Shown here: piece after piece, positions 31,809 to 41,430 of the stretch
How positions within the stretch are numbered: the first letter of the stretch is position 1
Layout: every line of letters begins with the position of its first letter
Source of the DNA: a bacterium
Lineage (GTDB): Bacteria > Krumholzibacteriota > Krumholzibacteriia > LZORAL124-64-63
DNA: 62,031 nucleotides
Direction: 5' to 3'
NCBI GenBank assembly: GCA_018814885.1
Contig: JAHIYU010000142.1
Coordinates: 1-62,031 of the forward strand
Position numbers and translations under genes: made by a program
The notes under the pieces: generated by a model
Databases searched by the model: none
Told to the model about the DNA's origin: nothing
The model's input: only the letters and a program-made list of their open reading frames with translations

Positions 31809-32823
31809 GGGGGACGACCTCCCGCCCGCCGCGGCGATAGATCTCGCGCACGATCTCCTCGATGCTCTGTTCCTCGAGCCGCAGATCGAGGACCGGTCTG
31901 ATGTTGACCAGGGTCTTGATCACCTCGGCGGCCCTCACCGCGCGGCGGCTGAACTCGACCGTGTGCACCAAGCCCCGGGCTTCCCCCCACGTCACGGGGA
32001 GGTTGCCGGTGTCCGCCGCCAGATCGGCGCTGGTCGCGGATTCGCGCAGTTCGACGTGCAGTTGCACCCGGTCCTCCACGCTCGAACGCAGGCTCTCGAG
32101 CTCGCCGTCGAACACGACGATCCCGTGATCGATGATGATCACGCGCCGGCAGAGTTGCTGGATGTCGCCGAGGTCGTGCGTGGTCAACAGGATGGTGGTG
32201 CCCAGCCGTTCGCGCACGTCGCGCAGGAAGGAGCGCACGCTCTCCTTGGCAACCACGTCCAGACCGATGGTGGGCTCGTCCAGGAACAGCAGGCGGGGGC
32301 TGTGCAGCAGGGCGGCCGCCAGGTCGCAGCGCATGCGCTGCCCCAGCGAGAGCTTGCGTACTGGCTGGTGCATGAAATCGTCGAGGGCGAGCAGTTCGCG
32401 CAGCATGCCTAGCTGCTGCTTGTAGTCCGCGTCGGGGACCTCGTAGATCTTCTTGAGCAGGCGGAAAGACTCGACCACGGCGAGATCCCACCAGAGCTGG
32501 GTGCGCTGTCCGAATACGGCGCCGATGTGGCGCGTGTAATGGCGGCGGTCGCGATAGGGCACCAACCCGCCCACACGGACCTCTCCGGAGGTCGGCGTGA
32601 GGATGCCCGTGAGCATCTTGATGGTGGTGGACTTGCCGGCGCCGTTGGCGCCGATGTAGCCCACCATCTCGCCGGGCTCGATGTCGAAGGACACCTCGTT
32701 GACGGCCCGCAGCGTGTCGCGGCGCGGGCGCACGAGATCCACCACGCCGCCCCAGACGCCTTCGCGGCGCTTGGTGATGTCGTAGTCGCGGCACAGGCCG
32801 CTTACCCGGATCAGTGGCTTCAC
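31798..32823 (-). CDS. ABC transporter ATP-binding protein
   Basis: 341 residues. Walker A GANGAGKST, signature LSLGQRMRCDLAAAL (LSGGQ variant), Walker B LLFLDEPTIGLD and switch LLTTHDL. An extra N-terminal insertion (ITKRREGVWGGVVDLVRPRR) before the core is typical of ATPases that pair with DUF990 permeases. GTG start with GGAG upstream. First gene of the three-gene exporter operon. Confidence 0.93.
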   Translation of the reverse strand: MKPLIRVSGLCRDYDITKRREGVWGGVVDLVRPRRDTLRAVNEVSFDIEPGEMVGYIGANGAGKSTTIKMLTGILTPTSGEVRVGGLVPYRDRRHYTRHIGAVFGQRTQLWWDLAVVESFRLLKKIYEVPDADYKQQLGMLRELLALDDFMHQPVRKLSLGQRMRCDLAAALLHSPRLLFLDEPTIGLDVVAKESVRSFLRDVRERLGTTILLTTHDLGDIQQLCRRVIIIDHGIVVFDGELESLRSSVEDRVQLHVELRESATSADLAADTGNLPVTWGEARGLVHTVEFSRRAVRAAEVIKTLVNIRPVLDLRLEEQSIEEIVREIYRRGGREVVPRER

Positions 32824-32850
32824 GTTCTCAACTCCGGTCGCGGGCGGGAC

Positions 32851-33123
32851 TCAGTCGCCGTCGCGATCGACGGCTTCCTCGTCCCCCCGTTCGAGGCTGC
32901 TCACGAATTCCTGGACCTCGAGTTCGGTCCGGCGGAGCTTGGCGCGGCAGGCGTCCACCAGCGTGACGGCACGCTTGACCTCCGCCGAGAGATCGTCGAT
33001 GGCGACCTCCCCCGCCTCGAGCCTGGCCAGGATCGCCTCGACCTCCGCGATGGCCTCTTCGAAGCCGGGCGCCTTCTTCGGCTTGGGCGTCAAGTCATCC
33101 TCCTCGCGTCGTTTCGATGACAT
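32851..33123 (-). CDS. xseB: Exodeoxyribonuclease VII small subunit
   Basis: 90 residues with the family core FEEAIAEVEAILARLEAGEV and L-x-x-A-V-x-L-x-x-xCRAKL. It overlaps the 3' end of xseA by 29 bases, a common arrangement. Works with XseA to degrade single-stranded DNA ends. Confidence 0.93.
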   Translation of the reverse strand: MSSKRREEDDLTPKPKKAPGFEEAIAEVEAILARLEAGEVAIDDLSAEVKRAVTLVDACRAKLRRTELEVQEFVSSLERGDEEAVDRDGD

Positions 33124-34450
33124 CCACGATACTCTCGATGCGGCCGCCCCGCAGCCGCGTTGTCAGGCGGTCGCCACGCCGCACCGCGCTGGCGTCCCGC
33201 AAGACCAGGCCGTCGGGCCCCAGGGTCAGGCTGTAGCCACGGGCGAAGAGACGCCCGGGATCGAGCAGTGCGGCCTTCTCGTGCAGGGATGCGCAGGTTC
33301 GCGCCGCCCCGGCGCAGACAGCCAGGGCGGCGGCGGCGATCCGGTCCGACGTCCGCCGATGGCGCGCGGCTGCCCGCTCCAGGTTCAACCTCGCCAGGGC
33401 TAGCACGCCGTCTCGCCGGCGCACCAGCGCGACACCCCCGGCGTTCACGTGCGCGACTACCGACAGGCGCAGGCGCGCCGCGACGGCACGCAGGAATCGT
33501 CGGCGGGTCTCGAGCTGGGACATCGTGGCGGCGTGGAGGGCTTCGGTCAGCCTCGCCACGTCCCGTGCGGCCGACTCGATACGTGCGGTTAGATCGTGCA
33601 CCGCGGCGGTAGGCGTCTTGCAGGCATGGTGCGCCACGGCATCGGCGATGGAGCGGTCGATCTCGTGACCGATGGCCGTGATCACGGGCACCGGACAGCG
33701 GGCGATGCCCTCCGCCACGGCCTGGTGATCGAACCAGGACAGATCGGCCCGCGAACCCCCGCCGCGGGTGACGACGATCACGTCGACGCCGGCGCGCGCG
33801 AGTCCCTTCAGCGCTCCGGTGACCTGCGGCACCATGCCCTCTCCCATCATGCGGCAGTCGGCGCGCATCACGCGGAAACCGTAGCCGGACTCCCGCAATC
33901 CGCTGAGGAAGTCCTTTTCGGCGGCGCTGCCGGCCGACGTTATGAGTCCGACGGACAGAGGCAGCCGGGGCATCACCAGACGGCCGTTCAGCTCGAGCAG
34001 CCCGTGTTCCCGGAGGTGGGCCAGCACGCGACGGCGGCGCGCCTCCAGCTGGCCGAGCGTGTAGGTGGTGTCGACACCGACGAGCTTGAGCTGGAGCTTG
34101 CCGAAGGGCGGATAGAAGTCCACCACGCATTGCAGGCAGACCTCGAGCTTGTCGGCCAGCCGGAAATCGGGGTCGCTGCCGTCCAGGTAGCGCTGCAGTC
34201 CGTAGCGGCGCCGGTCCCATTCCAGCAGGGCCACCGGGATCGACACGGCGGCATCCCGGCCCGTACCGTGCAGCTCGAAGTAGGCGTGGCGGCGATGGGC
34301 CGCATCCGCCGGCAGGCGCTGGACCTCGCCGCGCACCCAGACGGCGCCGGGGAAGGCCTCCAGCAGGGCGGTCCGGATCTCCTCGTTGAGCTCGGAGACG
34401 GTGAAGACGCGCCGCTCGTCGCCGTCGCCGTCGGTGAAGAGGTCGTTCAT
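33095..34450 (-). CDS. xseA: Exodeoxyribonuclease VII large subunit
   Basis: 451 residues. N-terminal OB-fold (VFTVSELNEEIR, WVRGEVQRL), central catalytic domain with SVGLITSAGSAAEKDFL, VVTRGGGSRADLSWFD and AIGHEIDRSIADAVA, and a helical C-terminal part ending in FARGYSLTLGPDG. The ATG overlaps the MATE stop codon (ATGA), so it is translated with the transporter operon. Confidence 0.96.
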   Translation of the reverse strand: MNDLFTDGDGDERRVFTVSELNEEIRTALLEAFPGAVWVRGEVQRLPADAAHRRHAYFELHGTGRDAAVSIPVALLEWDRRRYGLQRYLDGSDPDFRLADKLEVCLQCVVDFYPPFGKLQLKLVGVDTTYTLGQLEARRRRVLAHLREHGLLELNGRLVMPRLPLSVGLITSAGSAAEKDFLSGLRESGYGFRVMRADCRMMGEGMVPQVTGALKGLARAGVDVIVVTRGGGSRADLSWFDHQAVAEGIARCPVPVITAIGHEIDRSIADAVAHHACKTPTAAVHDLTARIESAARDVARLTEALHAATMSQLETRRRFLRAVAARLRLSVVAHVNAGGVALVRRRDGVLALARLNLERAAARHRRTSDRIAAAALAVCAGAARTCASLHEKAALLDPGRLFARGYSLTLGPDGLVLRDASAVRRGDRLTTRLRGGRIESIVDVIETTRGG

Positions 34451-35823
34451 CGCGCCTCCAGGGCGGATCCGCAAGCGTGACGCTGCCAGTCGCCGCGCAG
34501 ATACCACCAGGTGATGCCCACGGCGTAGGCGAAGAACCAGATCAACACGCCGATCCAGGCACCGCTGAGCCCGAGCTCCAGCTTGATGCCGAAGAACCAG
34601 GCGCAGGGCAGGAACAGCAGCCAGGCGGTCGCCACGTCGGTCAGCATGACGATGCGCGTGGCGCCTGCCCCCTTCAGCGCCCCGGCGAGGGTCAGGCCCA
34701 CGGCGTCGAAGATCTGCACCAGACCCATCATGCGCAGGATCGGCGTACCTGCACGGATCAGCTCCGGATCGGTGGCGAAGAGGCCCATCAACCAGCCGGG
34801 GGCCAGCAGGAACGCCACGCTGAAGGTGCCCATCAGCACCACGGCCACGGCCACGCCGCCCCAGCCTGCGCGCACGGCTCCCCGCGGATCGCCCCTGCCC
34901 AGGCTCTGCGCGACCAGGGTCTGCACCGCCACGCCGACGCCGATGCCCGGCATGAACGACAGCGCCGCGATGCGGAAAACCACGTTCCCGGCGGCGACCG
35001 CCACGGTGGAGATGCGCCCCAGGATCGCGAAGAACACCAGCACGGCCAGCAGCGCGCCCAGGACCTGCACGCCGGCGGGCCAGGCCATCCTGAACATCGG
35101 CCGCAACAACGCGGGCCGCCAGTTGCCCAGGCTGAGGAAGCGAAAACGATGCCGGACGGACGGCCGCATCATCAGGGCCGCAAAAGCCGCCACGGCCAGC
35201 AGGCTGGAGACGGCGCTGGCGATCGCCGCTCCCCTCACACCCAGGGCCGGCGCGCCGAGCTTGCCGAAGATCAGCACCCAGTTGAGCAGGACGTTGACCA
35301 GGTTCATGCCGACGCCGACGATCATGCCGATGCGGGTCCAGCCGATCCCGTCGTAGACGGCCCGCAGCTGGAACGTCAACATGAAGGGGATGGCCCCCAG
35401 GACGCGCCAGCGCAGATACTCCCCGCCCAGACGGTGGACCTCGACGTCCTGAGCCACCATCCCCATCCAGGTTTCCGGCCGCCAGAGACCCAGGGCGGTC
35501 ACGGCCGCGCCGAGCAGGATGGTGACGGCGCCCGCGGTGCCGAGCACCGCGCCCACCTCATCGTCGCGACCCGAGCCCACGCGATGCGCCGTGAAGGTCT
35601 GTGCGGGAACGTCCAGCGCCTTGAGCGTGCTGGCGACGGCCGAGAAGAGCAGTGTGGCGATACCGACCGCGGCCAGCGATGCGGCGCCGAGCTGGCCGAC
35701 CATCAAGGTATCCATCAGGCCCATCAGGGTCTGGGACACGTTGGCGGTGACAACGGGCATCGCCAGGGTCAGAATCCCGCGGACGAGCGCCCGGTGCGAA
35801 AGGTGATCCAGCGCCGAGGTCAT
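34447..35823 (-). CDS. MATE family efflux transporter
   Basis: 458 residues in about 12 membrane helices with MATE signatures MPVVTANVSQTLMGLMDTLMVG split between helix 1 and 2, and the second-half counterpart around MAWPAGVQVLGALLAV. Exports cationic compounds or metabolites using Na+ or H+. The ATG overlaps the pepA stop by 4 bases and its stop overlaps the xseA start, so pepA-MATE-xseA-xseB are translationally linked. Confidence 0.93.
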   Translation of the reverse strand: MTSALDHLSHRALVRGILTLAMPVVTANVSQTLMGLMDTLMVGQLGAASLAAVGIATLLFSAVASTLKALDVPAQTFTAHRVGSGRDDEVGAVLGTAGAVTILLGAAVTALGLWRPETWMGMVAQDVEVHRLGGEYLRWRVLGAIPFMLTFQLRAVYDGIGWTRIGMIVGVGMNLVNVLLNWVLIFGKLGAPALGVRGAAIASAVSSLLAVAAFAALMMRPSVRHRFRFLSLGNWRPALLRPMFRMAWPAGVQVLGALLAVLVFFAILGRISTVAVAAGNVVFRIAALSFMPGIGVGVAVQTLVAQSLGRGDPRGAVRAGWGGVAVAVVLMGTFSVAFLLAPGWLMGLFATDPELIRAGTPILRMMGLVQIFDAVGLTLAGALKGAGATRIVMLTDVATAWLLFLPCAWFFGIKLELGLSGAWIGVLIWFFAYAVGITWWYLRGDWQRHACGSALEAR

Positions 35824-37340
35824 CTGGCCTCGCGCGTCAACACCTCGACGGCGCGTGCGATCAGGCGCGCCCCGAAACCGGTGGCGCCCTTGGGGCCGAG
35901 CGGACCCGTCGCCGCGGCCCAGGCCGGGCCGGCGATGTCCAGATGCGCCCAGGCGGCGTCCTCGTCCACGAACTCCTCGAGGAAGGCCGCCGCGGAACTG
36001 GCCCCGGCATAGCGTCCGCCGATGTTCTGGATGTCGGCGATGGGACTCTCGATCTCCTTGTGGTGCTCCTCCACCATGGGCAGCGGCCAGACCCTCTCGA
36101 AGGTCTCGCCGCCGGCCCTCTGCAGGACCTCCCCCAGCCGGGAGTCGTTGGTGAAGAGACCGGCGAACTCCTGTCCGAGCGCGATGACGCAGGCTCCCGT
36201 CAGGGTGGCCGCGTCGATCATCCAGTCCGGCTTGCGCTTGCCGGCGTAGTGCAGCGCGTCGGCCAGGATGAGGCGACCCTCGGCATCGGTGTTGAGCACC
36301 TCCACGGTCTTGCCCGAGGCCATGCTCAGGACGTCGCCGGGACGGATGGCCGCGCCGTCGGGCATGTTCTCCACGGCGGGCACGACGACCAGCAGTCTCA
36401 CCGGCAGGCCCAGCCGCGCCACGATCAACGCGGCGCCGAGGACGGCGGCGGCGCCGCCCATGTCCCCCTTCATCTCGTGCATGTTCGAGGCCGGCTTGAT
36501 CGAGATGCCGCCCGTGTCGAAGGTGACGCCCTTGCCGACCAGCGCCATCAGGGGCAGCTTGCCGCGCGCGCCCCGGGGACGCATCTCCAGCACGATCAGC
36601 TTGGATTGCTGGCGACTGCCCTGACCGACGCCCAGGATGCCGCCCATGCCCAGCTTGCGCAGCCCGGCTTCTCCCCTCACGGTGCAGGTCAGGCCCTCCC
36701 GTCCGGCCATGGCCCGGGCCGCGGCGGCCAGCGCGGTGGGCGTCAGCTTGTTGGGCGGGCGGTTGACGAGATCCCGCGCGAAGAGGCAACCCGCGGCATA
36801 GGCGCTGCCGCTGGCGAGTCCCCTGCGGATCTCGGACCCGGCCGCGGCATCGTCCGCCAGGATCTTCCAGGTGCGCGGCGAAGGCTTCTTGTCCCGGCCC
36901 GTCTTCGCCTTCTCGGTGCCGGTCTCGAAGAGGGCGAGCTCGCTCCCCTCGACGCAGCAGCGGGCCACGGCCTCGGGCGTCAGTGCGCCCAGCGCGGTCC
37001 AGGGCAGGGCCAGCACGCAGCTGCGGGCCCCCAGCGTGCGGGCGCGCTGCGACGCCGCAGCCAAGGATCGTCGCAGGGACTGGGGGCTGATCTCGTCCGG
37101 CTTGCCGAGTCCCAGGACCAGCACCCAGGTGGCGGACGCGCCGCCGCCGGGCAAGAGGTGGAGCTTGCCGTCCTTGCCGTCGAAGACCTTGCCGTCGGCC
37201 AGGCTCGCGAGCCCGCCGATCTTCTTGTCCAGTTCGCGCCATGGCCCGAGCACGGGACGGTCCTTCTGGCTGGCGACTCCCACGACGAGCAGATCCGCGC
37301 GCGCTTGCGACGGCTTCACGGTTCCCGTACTCCAACGCAT
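35820..37340 (-). CDS. pepA: Leucyl aminopeptidase (M17)
   Basis: 506 residues from the ATG at 37340, nine bases after AAGGAG (an ATG three codons upstream is too close to that site). The M17 catalytic domain shows GKGVTFDTGGISIKP, MKGDMGGAA and the signature NTDAEGRLILADAL, supplying the two-metal centre. The N-terminal macro-like domain is present. It releases N-terminal amino acids in the cytoplasm. Extended -10 promoter at 37401-37409. Confidence 0.95.
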   Translation of the reverse strand: MRWSTGTVKPSQARADLLVVGVASQKDRPVLGPWRELDKKIGGLASLADGKVFDGKDGKLHLLPGGGASATWVLVLGLGKPDEISPQSLRRSLAAASQRARTLGARSCVLALPWTALGALTPEAVARCCVEGSELALFETGTEKAKTGRDKKPSPRTWKILADDAAAGSEIRRGLASGSAYAAGCLFARDLVNRPPNKLTPTALAAAARAMAGREGLTCTVRGEAGLRKLGMGGILGVGQGSRQQSKLIVLEMRPRGARGKLPLMALVGKGVTFDTGGISIKPASNMHEMKGDMGGAAAVLGAALIVARLGLPVRLLVVVPAVENMPDGAAIRPGDVLSMASGKTVEVLNTDAEGRLILADALHYAGKRKPDWMIDAATLTGACVIALGQEFAGLFTNDSRLGEVLQRAGGETFERVWPLPMVEEHHKEIESPIADIQNIGGRYAGASSAAAFLEEFVDEDAAWAHLDIAGPAWAAATGPLGPKGATGFGARLIARAVEVLTREAR

Positions 37341-37400
37341 ACCTGACATCTCCTTTGATCCCGTTGCCGATGAGGTGGGCGGCAGATCGCACGAAGGGGA

Positions 37401-37409
37401 ATTGTAGCA
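37401..37409 (-). promoter_or_regulatory. Extended -10 promoter of the pepA operon
   Basis: On the minus strand TGC-TACAAT; hexamer TACAAT matches five of six. No convincing -35. Confidence 0.5.
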
Positions 37410-37488
37410 CCCTCCGGCAGGCCCGCCACACCATATTTACCCCGGCTCGCCGGCAGCGGCTGCGCACATGGCCCGGGACATACGATCC

Positions 37489-37517
37489 TTGTCCGGCACC
37501 CTGACATCGCCTATGCT
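37489..37517 (+). promoter_or_regulatory. Promoter for the dicarboxylate symporter gene
   Basis: TTGTCC, 17-base spacer, TATGCT. It lies inside the upstream extension of the open frame, which argues that translation begins at 37564. Confidence 0.52.
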
Positions 37518-37563
37518 CTCTCGAGATTCGGGGCGCGCGCTGGACCGGACGAGGCGGAGGGTG

Positions 37564-38868
37564 ATGGCAATCGGCGGCAACAGGACGCTCAGACCGTGGC
37601 GCTGGGCCCTGCACTGGCAGATCGCGCTGGCGCTGCTGCTCGGGGTGGCCGCGGGTCTGGCCGCCGGCGAGCGCGAGATCGCCGGTTTCTCCCCCGTCTC
37701 GGCCTTCGCCTTCCTCGGCACGCTGTTTTTGCGCGCCCTGAAGATGGTCATCGTGCCGCTGCTGGCTGGCTCGATCATATCCGGCGTCGCCGGGCTCGGC
37801 TCGGCCCGCACGCTAGGCCGGCTCTTCGGCCGCACATTCGCTTGGTACATCTCGACCAGCCTGCTGGCCATCCTCACCGGGTTGCTGCTGGTCAATCTCA
37901 TCCGTCCCGGGATCGTGGACGGCGTACCTGTCGGCCAGAGCATGGGGCTCGTGGCCGAGACCGCGGAGCTCGGCGAGGAGCTGGGTGGACGCGGTCCGGG
38001 GGATCTGGTCGACATCATCCTGCGCATGGTGCCGGAAAATCCCGTCGCCGCGGCCAGCGAGGGCCAGATGCTGCCGTTGATCTTCTTCTGCATGCTCTTC
38101 GGCGCGGCGCTGACCCTCCTGCCGCCGGACAAGCGCGAACCGCAGACACGATTCTGGGAGAGCCTCTTCGCGGTCATGATGACGTTGACCGGCTGGGTGA
38201 TCCGCTTCACGCCCATCGGCGCCTTCGGCCTGATCGCCCGCATCGCCGCGACCAGCGGCCTGGAAGCCTTCGCCTCGCTGCTGCGCTTCGCCGCTACCGT
38301 GTTGCTGGCCCTGGCCATCCACGCGCTGATCGTGCTGCCGGTGCTGCTGCACCTGCTGGGCCGCATCGATCCGCGGCGGCACGCCCGGGTGATGGCCCCC
38401 GCGCTGATGACCGCCTTCACCACGCGCAGCAGCTCCGCCACGCTGCCGGTGACCATGGAGTGCGTCGAGAAGGGTGCCGGCGTGAGCAACCGCGTCACCA
38501 GCTTCGTGCTGCCCCTGGGCGCCACGGTGAACATGGACGGCACGGCCCTGTACGAGTGCATCTGCGCTCTCTTCATCGCACAGGCCTACGGTATCTCGCT
38601 GGGGCCGATGGACCAGTTCCTGGTGGTCGTCACCGCCCTGCTGGCGAGCATCGGCGCCGCGGGGATTCCCTCGGCGGGGCTGGTCATGATCTCGATCATC
38701 CTGTCCACGGTGGGGCTGCCGCTCGAGGGCGTGGCCCTGATCCTGGCGGTCGATCCCTTGCTGGACATGGTCCGCACCGCCGTGAACATCTTCAGCGATT
38801 CCTGCGGCGCGGCGGTGATCGCCCGCCGCGAGGGCGAAACGGATCTCTACCCCGATACATTGGAGTGA
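37564..38868 (+). CDS. Dicarboxylate/amino acid:cation symporter (DAACS)
   Basis: 434 residues from the ATG at 37564 with GGAGG close by; an upstream start at 37468 lies before the predicted promoter. Eight helices plus re-entrant loops, with the serine-rich TRSSSATLP and the substrate/Na+ motif NMDGTALYE. It takes up glutamate, aspartate or C4-dicarboxylates with Na+ or H+. Three bases before the next gene. Confidence 0.92.
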   Translation: MAIGGNRTLRPWRWALHWQIALALLLGVAAGLAAGEREIAGFSPVSAFAFLGTLFLRALKMVIVPLLAGSIISGVAGLGSARTLGRLFGRTFAWYISTSLLAILTGLLLVNLIRPGIVDGVPVGQSMGLVAETAELGEELGGRGPGDLVDIILRMVPENPVAAASEGQMLPLIFFCMLFGAALTLLPPDKREPQTRFWESLFAVMMTLTGWVIRFTPIGAFGLIARIAATSGLEAFASLLRFAATVLLALAIHALIVLPVLLHLLGRIDPRRHARVMAPALMTAFTTRSSSATLPVTMECVEKGAGVSNRVTSFVLPLGATVNMDGTALYECICALFIAQAYGISLGPMDQFLVVVTALLASIGAAGIPSAGLVMISIILSTVGLPLEGVALILAVDPLLDMVRTAVNIFSDSCGAAVIARREGETDLYPDTLE

Positions 38869-38871
38869 CCC

Positions 38872-39603
38872 ATGACCGACGATATCCCCGACGAAGGCGC
38901 CGGATTCCCGCCTGCTCCCGATCCCTATCGTGTCGGTGACGGCGGTCCGCCGCCGCAAACGCCGCGGGAGAACCTGCCCCCCTGGGAAGACCGTGCCCAT
39001 TTCACGGTGGTCGCGGGATTCCTGAACACGATCCCGCAGGTGATGACGGCTCCGGGGCGCTTCTTCACGGACCACCCTGTCCGTCGCGGGCTGCTCGGAC
39101 CGGTCACCTTCGGCGTCCTGATCGGCGTCATCTCGGCGATCGCGGAATGGGTCTGGTCGCACATCTTCACGGGATTCGAGCAGAACCTGCTCGGGCTGCT
39201 GGGCGAGGACTACGAGATCTCGGGCGCCGAGGCGTGGATCTCGGAGTTTGCCGAGGGCTTCGGGGTGCTGGTCAGCCCGGTGCTGGCCCTGATCGCCGTC
39301 TTCCTGGTGGCGGGTCTGGTCCATCTGGGGGTGATGCTCGCGGCCGCCGACCGCAACCGCGGCTTCGAGGCCACCCTGCGGGCCACGGCCTACGCCGGCG
39401 GCGCAACCATCCTGGCGCTGATCCCCATCTGCGGCGACGGCATCGGCAGCATCTGGGCGCTGGTGGTCGCCGTGATCGGCGTGCGCACCATGCACGGCAT
39501 CGGCACCGGGCCCGCGCTGCTCGCCGTGCTGGCGCCGCTGCTGCTCTGCTGCTGCGGCTGCGTCGGCCTGATCGCCCTGATCGCCGGGCTCGCGGCCTCG
39601 TGA
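38872..39603 (+). CDS. YIP1-family membrane protein
   Basis: 243 residues: a proline-rich soluble head (about 1-45), an amphipathic segment NTIPQVMTAPGRFF typical of Yip1-domain proteins, and four or five membrane helices ending in the cysteine-rich LLCCCGCVGLIA. Function of bacterial members is unknown. Overlaps the next gene by 4 bases (GTGA). Confidence 0.8.
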   Translation: MTDDIPDEGAGFPPAPDPYRVGDGGPPPQTPRENLPPWEDRAHFTVVAGFLNTIPQVMTAPGRFFTDHPVRRGLLGPVTFGVLIGVISAIAEWVWSHIFTGFEQNLLGLLGEDYEISGAEAWISEFAEGFGVLVSPVLALIAVFLVAGLVHLGVMLAAADRNRGFEATLRATAYAGGATILALIPICGDGIGSIWALVVAVIGVRTMHGIGTGPALLAVLAPLLLCCCGCVGLIALIAGLAAS

Positions 39604-40010
39604 AGATCGGCCCGGAACGCGACGCCTTGCCGCGCCTGCTGGCCTTCGTCTACGCGCCCCTGGGGCTGGCGGTCCGGTGGCTGTTCGAGCACCCTGTCAT
39701 CGACCTGGACCGTGTCGCCTGCCCGCTGCTACAGCACACGGGCATCGCCTGCCCCACTTGCGGCGGCACGCGCGCCGGTCTGGCCCTGGGTCGGCTGGAT
39801 CCCGCCACCGCCTGCGCCGAGAATCCCCTGATCGCCCTGCTGCTGATCATGCTCGGTGCGTGGTTCGTCTACGCCGTCTTGGCCACGCTCCTGCCCTTTT
39901 TGCGAAGAACGGTGCGCTTCACGACGGGCGAATGGCGCGTACTGCGACTGCTGGCCGTGGGTGCAGTGATGGGGACCTGGGTCTACGAGATCATCCGCCA
40001 CAGCCGCTGA
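39600..40010 (+). CDS. DUF2752 membrane protein
   Basis: 136 residues starting at a GTG that overlaps the YIP1-like stop. The DUF2752 signature is clear: CPLLQHTGIACPTCGGTRA followed by a helix. The conserved CPxCGxTR could bind a metal or be a redox pair; function is not established for the family. Confidence 0.85.
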   Translation: MKIGPERDALPRLLAFVYAPLGLAVRWLFEHPVIDLDRVACPLLQHTGIACPTCGGTRAGLALGRLDPATACAENPLIALLLIMLGAWFVYAVLATLLPFLRRTVRFTTGEWRVLRLLAVGAVMGTWVYEIIRHSR

Positions 40011-40025
40011 GAGCCGCTTCGCCTC

Positions 40026-41363
40026 TCAGGCGCGCCGCGCCGGAGCGCGAAAAGCCGGGGCGGGGACCTCGCAGCCGACCGCCAGAAGGCGCGACCGCGC
40101 CGTCCCGTAGAATTCGCGCGCCGGCACGCGGGAGAAACCCAGCTTGATGTCGTCGAGCGTCTCCCCCGAGATGAACCGCTGGTGGTGCAGGAGCGTGGGC
40201 CGCCTGCCGCGGCTCTCCGTCTGGATCAGACGCCGGTGACTGCTGCTCAGCGTCGTGCGCGGCGTGTTGTTCTTGGCGGCGGACCAGATCAGATCGAGGA
40301 TCTCCTCGCCCGCCACCAGGGGCGCATCCGTACGCTCGCGAAAAGCCTCCTGGATGGCCTCCGCCAGGGCCAGATCGGACCCCTTGCTCGTGAAGCGGGC
40401 CAGGTGCTTGTCGTAGGTGTCGAGGGCGTCCATGACGAAGGCGCCGAGCATGGCGTCGAAACCGTGCTCGGCGCCGATGCGGATCATGGCGAGGTCGTCA
40501 CAGACGCCGTCGCCGGGCCGCCGGCGGAAATAGGCCTGGTCGTACAGCGGGTAGGACCAGACGGCGCCGTCGCGGTCCGGCATGACCACACCCAGACGTT
40601 CCAGATCGCGCAACGTCTCGTCGTCCCAGGGCGCGCTCCCCGGATCGACGATGCCGGTCAGGCGGAAACGCTCGCGATCCACGATGCGGATCTCGCCGCC
40701 CCCGAGCAGGTAGGGATCGCCGTCGAAGGTGCGGCCGCGCCAGGCCACGGTCATGCGGCGGTGCGCCTCGTCGTCCATGAAACCGGCCAGCACCATCCCG
40801 CGCAGGAAGTCACGCGTGTCGACCTCGACGCCGCGCAGGAAATCCACGCCGAGCAGTGGGCCGTCGGCTGTCTCCAGGCCCATGGTCCTCGTCGCCAGCC
40901 GCGCCAGGACGTGGTCGCGCACCGTCTCCACCAGGCGCGATCGCGCCTCGCGCACCCGGTCGCCCCTCATCTCGGGCCAGGTCCTCTCCAGTTCTGTGAG
41001 CACGCGGTCGAAAGTGGCCTCGCGGAAGACGAGCGGAGAGCCGTACTCGTCGGTGAACCAGCCGTGACCGTTTTGGGCGCGGCCTACAACCGACTGGGGC
41101 AGCAGCACGCGCAACACCTCCTGCGGGGCGGCGAAACGCTGGGCCAGCAGGAAATCGAAATCATCGTGGCATAGCTTGCGGAAGAGATCCTCGTTGCCCC
41201 GGATGGTGAGGTAGTTGATGCCGCGGGCGAAACGCTCGCGCCCGCCGCGGCGCTTGTCGCGACGCCTGTCGCGTCCGGCGCCGCGTCCGCCCAGGCGGTC
41301 GAGGATGGCCAGCACGCGCTCGGCGGCGCGGCGTGATTTCCTGAATCTGCCTTTCTTGCCCAT
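40026..41363 (-). CDS. Unrecognised 445-residue protein
   Basis: A soluble protein I cannot assign. The first 50 residues are strongly basic (KKGRFRKSRRAAERV, GRDRRRDKRRGGRER), suggesting nucleic-acid or membrane-surface contact. The rest is rich in charged residues with no signal peptide or membrane span. Recognisable stretches are INYLTIRGNEDLFRKLCHDDFDFL, GWFTDEYGSPLVFREA and HRRMTVAWRGRTFDGDPYLLGGGEIRIVD, none of which I can match to a catalytic motif. Base composition and codon use look like its neighbours, so it does not look newly acquired. It runs toward the DUF2752 gene and has its own start region. Coding is strongly supported by length and by the absence of a better frame. Confidence 0.75.
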   Translation of the reverse strand: MGKKGRFRKSRRAAERVLAILDRLGGRGAGRDRRRDKRRGGRERFARGINYLTIRGNEDLFRKLCHDDFDFLLAQRFAAPQEVLRVLLPQSVVGRAQNGHGWFTDEYGSPLVFREATFDRVLTELERTWPEMRGDRVREARSRLVETVRDHVLARLATRTMGLETADGPLLGVDFLRGVEVDTRDFLRGMVLAGFMDDEAHRRMTVAWRGRTFDGDPYLLGGGEIRIVDRERFRLTGIVDPGSAPWDDETLRDLERLGVVMPDRDGAVWSYPLYDQAYFRRRPGDGVCDDLAMIRIGAEHGFDAMLGAFVMDALDTYDKHLARFTSKGSDLALAEAIQEAFRERTDAPLVAGEEILDLIWSAAKNNTPRTTLSSSHRRLIQTESRGRRPTLLHHQRFISGETLDDIKLGFSRVPAREFYGTARSRLLAVGCEVPAPAFRAPARRA

Positions 41364-41430
41364 GACGCAATACTAACTCCGCGTCGCACGGCCCGACAGG
41401 AACATGTTGGCCCCGGGAACCTCTCCGGAC

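Noticed and set aside
34447..37614. A 1055-codon frame suggesting a fused MATE protein
   Set aside because: The upstream part is a shadow of pepA; the MATE start at 35823 overlaps the pepA stop in the usual ATGA manner.
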